DNA of 64,000 nt from Panaeolus papilionaceus (taxonomy: Eukaryota > Basidiomycota > Agaricomycetes > Agaricales), in the NCBI GenBank assembly GCA_015501605.1, contig JADNRZ010000005.1, positions 1,302,001 through 1,366,000 of the forward strand. Direction: 5' to 3'. This document shows, one piece after another, positions 36,372 to 45,767 of this stretch (position 1 is its first letter; each line of letters opens with the position of its first letter). Under the pieces are notes generated by a model. The model was not told the origin of the DNA and searched no databases. It saw only the letters and a program-made list of their open reading frames with translations. The position numbers and the translations under genes were made by a program.

Positions 36372-37517
36372 ATTTGTTATCTGTATATACTAGGTCAATA
36401 AGATTTCGAAGTGTGCGAGATGGATGAGGTGAGAGGAGATGGTGGAAGGAGCGGCGCAGTAACCAGGACAGTCATAGGGGTAGCGTCCAAATCGGGGTAG
36501 GAAAGCTTAGTCAGCAGTTCCTGTGTAGGGTCAGCGGAGCAGAATGTCCCTGGTCCTCTTTGCTCATTGCTTTCAGGATCGGCGAACAAAACTTGGATTC
36601 ACTTTCTTGATTTTATCACAGAAAGCAGGGCTCAGTATTATTATGCATTCTGGATCGACTATAGTTATTGGCTCGGAACATGCTTTGAAAACCATCCGCC
36701 TTGATCATGAACTTTTGTGCATGGACTGCTTGCCTCATTTTCTATGATTCTGCAACAAATCAACGCCTCGTGTTCTCGGAACTAGACTTGATATCTGACT
36801 GTAAGAAGAAAAGGACGCAATTTTGTATACGATCCTTCTCGATGCTCTGATTTGCGGAATTTTTTCATGATGTCGGCTCTGGAAAGGTCTTTCCATTTCC
36901 TGGGACTTCCATGGATATTATCGCAGTCCGAGTCATACCTGAACATAACCTTGATGCTGAAGATTTCTACTAGGGCGTTCAATGATCAAAAGTTGAGCGA
37001 CAGATCCTGGGACCACAAAGACACCCTGATTATCGGATGTACCCCATAGTTAGAATTCCCATTCCACCTTGCCCACGCAAAATGACTCTATTTGACTATT
37101 CCTGGAATTGACGCTTTCGAATTTGTTGCATCCTTCTCATGATCCCTACCCTATTTTCTACTCGGACCATTATAGAATCGCCCGAGTAAGGTCATACCGT
37201 CGTTGTTCTACGAACACCCACATGCTCATTTCCCCACCATTACAAACACTTTTGTAGATATATAGACTTGTATCTACACAGTACTCGTTTTATTTTTAAT
37301 TCATACAAAATAAAAAAACGAGAATGACATGAGGCTACTGTAAAACGATGTGACAATGCTGATGATGAGGTAATCAAATGATAGTGCGTGAATCCAAGTT
37401 TGCAACTTTTTTGTGCTTGTCTGCTTCGTCCATTAGACAGATCCCTGTCGTCGACCCTTTTTTCTTTTTCCCTCATTTTCCTCAACGTCGAGCTCAGTGC
37501 TCAACGACTTATTAACA
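36372..37517. other. Divergent promoter region of AIP1 and the Rrm4-like gene
   Basis: It contains a minus-strand upstream open frame (36589-36395) in the probable AIP1 leader, ending 23 nt before its start. Pyrimidine-rich stretches directly before 37518 (TTTTTTCTTTTTCCC near 37458) are typical of highly expressed fungal genes. Nothing else is seen. Confidence 0.4.
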
Positions 37518-40450
37518 ATGGATCAATCTTATAATCATCATCAGTACGGTGAGGTTCCAAGACCTCACCCTTACCTCCATGAACCACTGCTACACATCAC
37601 CAATCTGCCACCCTACGTCTCAGACGAGAACCTGGCTTTGGCTTTCGTAGAATGTGGCCCATTTAGACCCAAAATACACCGTGATGGCTCTCCTCATCTT
37701 CTTTCTGGTACTATCGAGTTCAAGTTCCTTGAGAGAGGCGAGTTTCCATGTTTCATGATTCAAATTCAACTTTTCGCGTTTATACTGTCTAATTCTTTAT
37801 TTCTCGTCGATTTACAGCTGAAAAGGCACTTGCGATTCTTCAATCGCGTAATATTCCTGGTCTTATGCCCCCAGTTGCCCTCGTACTCTCTCCATACCCT
37901 CCAACGAATCCCCCAACTCCTCTCCCACCACCTTCTGCTTTGCCTCGTGTTGTCAAGCAGCTTCCACCAGGCTTCACTGACTCGAGGCTTTACGACCTTT
38001 TCCGTCCCTTTGGTGCCTTGGCTTCCGTTCGTACTCAGACAAGCCTGGGAGCCGACATTGCAATTGTCGAATTCTGGAACGAGGAGGATGCCATTCAGGC
38101 CGAAGAAGCAATGCATTGCGCTGACGTAGAGGGTCAAAACATTGCAGTCCAAATTTACAACTCTAGACGAACTACAGAGTTCAACATCGCCGCTCCATCC
38201 TTCATCCCAGCAGGAGTACCCACTTTCTCCCCCTTTGCTGCACAGGTGAGATTATCGAAATCGATTATATTCGTTATATTTGGATGAAGCTGATGGTTTG
38301 ATAGTACTCCCCACCTCGTGCTAATCCATACTCACCTGTTCGATCACCAGTGCAGACACCTCCACCCTTTGTGCATGGCCCTGGCCAGCAAGTTCAGCTT
38401 GCACCCATAAGCGGTCCAGGGGCTAACAGTCACAGTGGACTCATAGATCCCTGTAACTTGTTTTGCAAGGTATGTTGCATTTGGATTCTTATCAGCGCCC
38501 TGTCTAATATTTGCTGCAGAATTTGAGTCCTGAAATAGATTCCAACAAGTTGTTCACCGCGTTCCACCAAGTACGTTCAAATTTTGATTTACTGCTTCTC
38601 GTGCTCACATTTCTTTTATAGTTTGGACAGATCGTGAGGTTAGAAATCCCATCCACTATTGTTGTACATGAGTTGATCTTGCTTTTAGTGCTCGCGTTAT
38701 GCGCAACGAACATGGCGAAAGTCGCGGCTTTGGCTTCGTTTCGTACCAGACACCTGAACAAGGTATTTGCGATATTTTTAGAACTTGCCAAGATTAAATT
38801 CGCTCAACTCCACTTCTACAGCGAACGACGCGTTAAGAGCAATGAATGGAGCCACCCTTGGCTCAAAGCAGATTGTTGTCAGGCTACATGAGCCCAAGCA
38901 ATTGCGACAGGAGAAGTTAGCTCAACGATTTGGAAATGGTCACCCAAGACGAGGTTCCAGTGGTGCGACAAGTCCCGCCGCTAGTGAGGCTGGCGATTAC
39001 AGTCAGTGGAATAGCCCCAGGAATTATCCTTCGGCTCTGGCATCGCCCGCTCTCTCACCGAAACCCATGCACCATGAACGACATGACAGAGGTCGTCGCG
39101 GATCTGGCAGTTACTACACCGTGAGTCGCCACACCCCTCAGAACTCCCAGAATTCTATAACATCGATTACTTCGCCCTCATCACAGGCCGCTCTCAGTGG
39201 TAATCTAAACGTTCCCATGAACTACAACTCACTTTCCAACTTGTCTCCCGTTGTACGAAAGGAAGTTTTGACTGGCGAGTTGACCCGTAGAGTCAAGGGC
39301 TTCGATATTCTTCCTACTGAGAAGGATGTCGATGCCCTTGTGGAGTCGCTTGTTACGCTCTCTTTGAGCAACGTTCTTCAGTATCTAGACGAATCTCCGA
39401 AACTGAAGGAACACACTGAATCTTACAAGGCCAGACACGCATCATCAGTTCCAGAACCCCCCTCTAGACCTTCATCAGAGCCAGTCGCTCAAGATGCCAG
39501 CAGTACTGATCACCATGACGCGACGGCCAGTGCACCAGAACACCCATCCACTCCTGTCTCCCTTGACCATTCCTCTCTTGCACCTCCCCGCGCAGCATCA
39601 CCCGCTGGCTCCGTTCCACCTCTCTCCGAAAAAGACCGCGTGTTCGCTGCCATCGCCAAACTGGAATCATCCCGCCAGAGCGAGCTCACCCAACTCATTA
39701 TGTCGCTTCCCAAACGCGAACGAGCACTCTGTTTGTTCAACCCCGAGGTTCTCAAGCAGAAATTGGCTGATGCAAGGATGGTCTTGGATAGCGATGACGG
39801 CGATGGTGCGGATGACGGACCTACTGATGCTCAGTCGACTCAGAGTGCGCCAGTTCCTATGACGCCTCAGACGAAGAAGGTGTTACCCCCTGTGGAAGCG
39901 TCTCCGTCGACGCCTGACCTCTCATCTCGAGGTGCATCGGCTGTTGCATCCCCTTCTCCCGTCACGCCTGGCGGTGCGGCTGGAGGAACACACACGTTGG
40001 CATCGTTGGCTAAGCTGCCTGCTGCTGAAATTGTTAGACTGGCCAACTCGGCTTCGGCGACCGGCTTGCCTTTGCCCAAGGCTGACCCAGCCATTGTGCA
40101 AGCCACGGATTCGTTTATTGACGCAATCCTCGACAAGCCTCTGCAAGCACAAAAGCAGGCTTTGGGAGAGAAATTGTATGTAATGCTTTCTTACTTTTGC
40201 GCACACATTCTGAACATTTTTTCCATCGTACAGGTTCAAAGTTGTCAAGTCATTTGGTGTCAAGGGAGCAGTAAGTTCAATTCTTATCGTGGCAAGCGCT
40301 ATATTTTTCTGATATTGAATATTTTAGCCCAAAATCACCATTGCTCTCCTTGATCAAGATGACCTGCGTGCTCTTGCTCACCTGATGAATAGCTACCCGT
40401 CTGTCCTCAAGGAGAAGATCGTTTTGATGACCGCACCCCAACCCCGCTAA
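37518..40450 (+). CDS. rrm4: Rrm4-like RNA-binding protein, three RRMs and three MLLE-like domains
   Basis: Rrm4 of smut fungi links mRNAs to early endosomes moving on microtubules. RRM1 (LHITNLPPYVSDENLALAF) follows soon after ATG 37518. RRM2 (VVKQLPPGFTDSRLYDLFRP) comes close behind. After a Pro-rich spacer RRM3 has NLFCKNLSPEIDSNKLFTAF and RGFGFVSYQTPEQ, then LHEPKQLRQEKLAQRF. The C-terminal half carries two helical segments reminiscent of diverged MLLE domains (LTRRVKGFDILPTEKDVDAL and FAAIAKLESSRQSELTQLIM) and a clear final MLLE (APKITIALLDQDDLRALAHL), ending in PQPR, TAA 40450. Two tandem RRMs, a separated third and serial MLLE units distinguish it from Pab1, which has four RRMs and one MLLE. 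About 810 residues. The role is inferred from this architecture. Confidence 0.78.
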
Positions 40451-42076
40451 ACATTTTACTTCAACATTAACTCTCATACGCATATATCTTGGGGAGGATT
40501 ACTGTCGCTCTTCATTCCGCCCATCTTCCTATTCAATCTTTCTCTCCTAATTCTAACGAACAAACCGCATGAAAGCAACTTGGTTTCATCTCTTTGCTCG
40601 TTCACACTCCCTACCTTGGCTACCCATATCGTACACTCCCAATCTGCTCATATTTTTCTTTCATTGTCTCTCATTCACTATACTTGTTAGCATTGACTTC
40701 TCTCGGAGGGGTACCTTTTAGATCCAAACATATCGGAGCATGGATCTTCATCTTTTATATTGGTTATTCATTTCATTCATTGATCCTCATCTTCATCGTT
40801 CTGCATCATACATCCCATTCCATTCCTTATTTCTGAATGTTTTTACATAAACGTTTAGTATCCATGCTTCATGCTTTAGCTTTATGATTTACGTCCCTGT
40901 TACATTTACCACCCATCTATCCACTGCGCACGTTTTCCGCCTTACTTTGTCTTTACTGCTATTGGCCTCTATCTTCCATCTACATAGTACATACTTCTTT
41001 TCACCGACCTTGGCCTAGTCCCCTTCTCGTCGAGATACAGTGCTTCATATCTTCCTACCTACATGCTCTACTGCGCTACATTCCTACGTTTTACGACCTT
41101 TATGATTCCTCTTCCTTCATCCGTGGTCGATTTTTGATGTTTTACTCTTGTCATCGGCATCTTACCTACCTAGCTCCTTTTTGCGGTTATCCTGAAATTT
41201 TACGTCATTTTTTTCTTTGTTGCATCTACGGTTTGATTCTTTGTTTGCTTTCGGTACTACAGCATGGTTGCGTGTTTGTTATCCCCGCATTGTCGGTTTA
41301 GTTTTGTCTCGGGCTTATGTTTCTTTTCTTTGATACTGCCAAGAGGATGGTTCATGACTTTTTTTCCTCTCGATAATTGCTTGATACACCTGAATCGGGA
41401 ATAGGGGTATGTCCGAAACAAGCAATCCGATTACTATATTGGATTCTGACAAGGTATGTGTATGTCCACATTCTGACCTTCTCATAAATCTCATCCGTTC
41501 CCGAATGTTACACCCATTTTTTTCCCTTGATTCGTTGATATCACACAATAACACAAACACAACAAAACGACGCTCAAGTGCCGCTTTGAACCAAATGGAG
41601 GAAAGATCATAGGTCCAAATGATAATCTCTCGCAACCCTTCTTTTGATTTTGATATTCCAGCTGGGGTCTAACCGTATCTGCTCTTGAGGTATGGCTCGA
41701 GCTGCTCTTTTAATTGTTTATTTTTCAGAAGCCCATCATGGATTGGGTAAATATCGGACTGAACGAGATGCGTAAATCCAAGGGGCCGACGCAGCTTCTC
41801 ATAATCATATCATGTGGCAAGTCTTTTTGTAGCTTAAGCGAGACTTCACGGTCTCAAGTGCCCTGCAGAACCTGCCACACATTGTCAAGACAGCCAGGTC
41901 TCAAGGCGGGCTTAGATGGCCGACCATTTCTCCGACTCGTTGATAGGTGGTTGTGATTGCTACCTAACTGCCTCAGGGCTGCTCTTCGACGGGTTCAAAG
42001 TACATATGCGTATATGTGAGGGCTTTCGCCAAGTGAAATACCTTGTTATCGCATGGGATTAATTTTAACCTTATGA
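40451..42076. other. Intergenic, 3' region of the Rrm4-like gene
   Basis: Long T/C-rich sequence on the plus strand for the first 800 bp, compatible with an extended 3' untranslated region. A short frame at 41409 (MSETSNPITILDSDK, then a GTATGT donor) could be joined to 41730-41956, giving about 90 residues without any family resemblance. I do not call it. Confidence 0.35.
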
Positions 42077-42952
42077 TTATGCGATACAGTACTGGCTGTA
42101 ATTGCAGCTGTATAATAGTTGTTTTGTTTCATCAGATTTAAAGTAGGGTGGACTAGAGGAAGTGAGACGTACACAGGGTATGTTGGGAAGTAATCTGCGG
42201 GATTGCCTTTACAGCATGTAAGTTGTGGCTCACCTATTCAGAAAATACACGTCAGTGAGTATATCATAGTAAAATATAGGACAAAAGGCTTACAAGGGTC
42301 CTAATATTTACCATGCCGGGGTACAATATTAAACATCAAGTACAGATAATTGATCTTACGAGTATGGTAAACGTACCGCAAGAGGATGACCATATGCGTC
42401 CTGGCCTGGATTTTGAAACGAAATCTGAATTTCACGGAATTGCAGCATCTGAATTCAAACTTACAACTGCCCTTGAACCCAATCAGACGAGTTGGGCAGC
42501 TCCCGCCTTCTGCCACAGGGGTGCATCTTCGAGTCGTTAGTTTGATCAGTACATTTATAGTGAACAGCGTTCATTTACCTCCCAGTATCAGTGACACTCG
42601 TCATCATGCAGCATTTCGTTCCTGAAACACCTGCATATAAAGATCGTTAGTGAGGAAGCCGGAGGAAAATACTGCGTTGCCACGACGGGTATGCGTTCGT
42701 ACATGGGATCTGATAGTAAGGAACCTTTAGCGCCAATAATCTTTCAGCCAATTATCACAGCCATTACTATACCTTTGACTGTCCAGCAGGATAGCTCAGA
42801 CCTGTTAAAAATGAAAATTGATTTATAAGGCTCGAACATGAAAAGGTGGATATTTGATTAGTCCTACATTGTGCTCCAACGGGAAGCGTATCAGTCGGGC
42901 TCGAAGCAACGGTCGCGGCGAGAATAAGCAGTGACGCAAAAAGCTTGAACAT
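42077..42952 (-). CDS. Ten-cysteine small secreted protein, copy 1
   Basis: Function unknown; predicted secreted. ATG 42952 gives a signal peptide (LFASLLILAATVASS) and LPVGAQC. Six short exons can be joined, all with split codons: ..CLSYPAGQSK (about 42803-42775), GVSGTKCCMMTSVTDTGR (about 42630-42588), CTPVAEGGSC...GS (from about 42528), CEPQLTCCKGNPADYFPTYP (about 42232-42175) and a last exon ending QYCIA, TAA 42077. The mature part has cysteines in the order C-CC-C-C-C-CC-C-C with gaps 15, 10, 8, 10, 5, 13, 5. The same order and nearly the same gaps occur in copy 3. The CC doublets recall hydrophobins but the count and spacing do not fit. The last six cysteines have the order of a knottin. 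The exon structure is inferred by comparing copies. Confidence 0.65.
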
Positions 42953-43479
42953 GGTATTGTTGATACAACATAGCTTCTTGGCTCGAAGCTTTATACAGTT
43001 TTAGAGAGACACCGATGGCTATCAAGCAACCAATTTTCCGAGAATTGGCTATCTCTTGACGTTCTGAAGTCAACGGATCTTTTGCGGTCAAATATACATA
43101 CCGAATCGCTCGGAAATGTACTCTTTGAAGGCTATCATAATTTCTTCGATCCGGTGGAACTGGATCAGTTGGTAATAGGGGTTTGTCCTAGTCAGGAAAT
43201 CTGGTTACTAAATCAGTAAAATCATATTCAAATCCAACCTTGTTTGAATCATCCGCTCTGGCGCTCTAGATTTATAATTTACGAGAGGCTCATATCATTC
43301 ATTGCTCACTTCACAAAATAATAATATGGCTGTGGAATAAGTCTTCTATTGATTTGGGACACCTGCACTTTAGTCCTTCGACGTTTATCATTCAGCCCAT
43401 CAGATGCAGAGTCGCTCTAGTTCGCAGCTGATTGACTCGTTAATGAGGATAACACATATTAAAAATAGTCCGTCACTTA
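42953..43479. other. Intergenic between secreted-protein copies 1 and 2
   Basis: It would hold the promoter of copy 1. I looked here for the missing last exons of copy 2 (an LTCC-type exon) and found none. Confidence 0.35.
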
Positions 43480-44298
43480 CACTGGAATCTGGCGTACCAC
43501 CATAAATCAAGACCAGACGTTAGAAAGACGTACAAGACACTCTAGATCCGAGCAAGCGCTTGGGACATCCTCCTTCCGTGGCATCAGGAATTTCCCGTTT
43601 TACTTCTCTACTTTTCACCGCTTTTTGACTTGTGGCAAGTTCAAAAGTCGAAAAGTACGAAAAGTAAATTAGCTACGGAATTTTGTAATATATAATACTA
43701 TGTACTTTTCTTCGCTTTTCGTACTTTTCTTCACTTTTTTCAGTTCTTTGGCCAGAGATTATACCTCACTTTTTGGGCGGACAGACCTAGCTTCTCAGCT
43801 TTCCCACTTTCATACTTTTATTATGCTTTTTACCGCTTTTTAATGCTTGCACAAGTCAAAAAAGTAAATTGAGAAAATACTGATGGGTCGGAGGAGTGTA
43901 TCTTTGACCTATCAGGATTGTAAACTACTACGATCAAAATAATTTACGTACCTTCCAGTATCAGTGGCGCTCGTCATCATGCAACATATGGTTCCAGAGT
44001 CAACTTGAAGTACATTAAGATACTTAACCGTAAAAGCATCATAAATAATTAATACATAGAATCTGAGAAGTTCATGAGTACTGGCGTAAATAGTTTTTAT
44101 GCTTCAAAGAGCAGATGGTACCTTGGACAACCCTGCAGGATAGCTCAGGCCTATACCACGTTTATATGTCTCAGCAGGTAGATTCGATGGAGTGCAAAAC
44201 AACCCATGAAGGATACACACACTAAGCAGAGTTTCCGTTGGATTCTGTGACATGACAACGGCGGCAAGCAAGAGGAGAGTTGCTTAGATCTTGAACAT
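43480..44298 (-). pseudogene. Ten-cysteine small secreted protein, copy 2, broken
   Basis: A decayed relative of copies 1 and 3. The ATG at 44298 keeps the MFKI start, but the fifth codon is TAA inside the signal peptide. The exon with CLSYPAGLSK (about 44151-44123) and the exon with the CC doublet (SGTICCMMTSATDTGR, about 44002-43952) remain. The next exon shows the first cysteine codon changed to Tyr and is split by the element at 43582-43885; its second part (EGGCPKRLLGSRVSC) lies at about 43579-43536. The later exon with the second CC doublet was not found. A stop, a lost cysteine, an insertion and missing 3' exons make the call secure. Confidence 0.75.
43582..43885. mobile_element. Small CATCAG-ended element inside secreted-protein copy 2
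   Basis: A 304-bp AT-rich element with imperfect inverted ends: CATCAGGAATTTCCCGTTTT at 43582 against CATCAGTATTTTCTCAATTT read backward from 43885. A shared inner word TTTTTGACTTGTG-CAAG lies in both arms, and many ACTTTT/AAAAGT words fill the core. The 2-bp flank GG is duplicated (43580-43581, 43886-43887). Removing the element and one GG restores an in-frame junction in the host exon, which supports both boundaries. The outer CATCAGGAA is shared with the 4566-6713 element. Confidence 0.7.
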
Positions 44299-44925
44299 GT
44301 TGACTCGATCAATACGTTTGTTACCTCAAGCCATCAAGCATGCTCTTTATATAGCACAATTCACTCATTTATCCGATAGATGATCAGCTGCCTTCGTCGT
44401 GTTTCAAACACCGGATAAATTCTGGCTCGATAAGCCATGTGCATGCATTCCCCTACGTCAGTTTATCGAGAAGTTAATGTAGCTCAAACTTCGAAGATTA
44501 CCCCAGATATCTTGAAGCCTTCCTCGGGCCCCGTTAAAGGTACTGGGACTAGTCAAATAACTTGTTACTCAGCACAGAATCCTCAGGCAAGGGATGCTTT
44601 TGAGGCTTTTGTCACAAATCCTGGGATTGCTCGGAAACTTGATTCCCTTCGAGTGAACGATTAGCGATAAATAGCTCCGTCGCGTGGTAAAGACAAGGGT
44701 TCAGTGTATTGAGGACTAACCATTATGTCTGTATAAGCCAGTGACGCACAGTCGGGGTCAGACAGCCAGCATTGACATATAGCTAATGCTGGAACATTTT
44801 GTTGTAATCACAATTCGAAATCAATTTAAATTTCTACAAAATTCCTGATCATAGTTAGGATTTATACACCCCCGTACTCGATTCGGATTCACGGGCATTC
44901 CATCCCCTCATGTGTATAGCCACTT
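44299..44925. other. Intergenic between secreted-protein copies 2 and 3
   Basis: It contains a 75-codon plus-strand frame (44437-44664) without family resemblance, which I leave uncalled, and the 3' end of copy 3. Nothing else is seen. Confidence 0.3.
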
Positions 44926-45767
44926 TCAAATGCAAAAGTTGCTTCTGGTACATCTGTAGATACTGTCTTAGAAGTTAAATATTTCAGGGAGGGAATGGTG
45001 CACGTACACAGCATGCGAAGGGAAACCCCAGTCGGGGTCGGCAACGCAACAGGTGAGGTTCGCCTCGCCTATTCAAAGCAAGCAGGTCAATAGTCGTGTT
45101 TATTAGCAGAAGCATTAACGATACACACAAGGATCCTAAAGTCAAATAATAGATGTCAGACACGCTCTCTTCGAAGGAATTAGCAACGTACTGGAAGGGG
45201 GTTATTGCTGGAGTCGAGGCCTATAGATGGAAAGTGTCGTTCAACATCCCCTCAGTTCACTATGCCACTGAATAAAACTTACAAGGCTCGTTCCAACCAA
45301 GTTGGTGAGGTGGGCAGTCACCCTCCGCCGTAAGGGGGGTGCAACTTTGTTTCTGAGGTCAAGAGCCTGGCTTTAAGAGAATAAATGAGTAACGCTTACA
45401 GCCCAGTATCAGTCCTGCTTTGTACGAGGCAGCACTTGGTTCCAGAGACACCTAAGCTACATCAGCAAAAATATCAAACCATGGGATACAACGAATTGTT
45501 ACAAGGAATCTGGAAGGAGAGTGAGAGGTAACACTTTAACTAAGCTGTTGACAGGAGTGCGTACCGTGGAATATCCAGATGGGTAGCTGAAGCCTATATT
45601 TACATAGTCATTGAGGTCAATGACATTGATGTCATTAATAACCCATGTGTACATGAAGCGACATTCATAGACTTACACAGCTCTCCGACTGGGAGTGTTG
45701 TTATCAAACCATGCGCAACACTGAGGCTAGACACAAGAAGGACCAAAGAATTTGCAATCTTGACCAT
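44926..45767 (-). CDS. Ten-cysteine small secreted protein, copy 3
   Basis: Function unknown; predicted secreted. ATG 45767 gives a signal peptide (IANSLVLLVSSLSVAHG) and LPVGELC. The following exons mirror copy 1: CFSYPSGYST (about 45595-45568), GVSGTKCCLVQSRTDTGL (about 45452-45401), CTPLTAEGDCPPHQLGWNEP (about 45349-45289), CEANLTCCVADPDWGFPSHA (about 45070-45015) and a last exon ending SNFCI, TGA 44926. The cysteine gaps are 15, 10, 8, 10, 5, 16, 5, identical to copy 1 except for one loop. Intron positions and phases also match, so the genes arose by tandem duplication. Residues between cysteines have changed freely, as expected for secreted proteins under diversification, but no rate can be given here. 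Confidence 0.65.

Noticed and set aside
41409..41956. Possible two-exon small gene downstream of the Rrm4-like gene
   Set aside because: The join is possible (GTATGT..TTTCAG) but the product has no recognisable features and lies in a probable 3' untranslated region.
44437..44664. 75-codon plus-strand frame between secreted-protein copies
   Set aside because: No signal peptide, no cysteines, no family; opposite strand to the array.
42077..45767. Hydrophobin identity for the cysteine-rich proteins
   Set aside because: Ten rather than eight cysteines, wrong spacing, and few hydrophobic stretches in the mature part.
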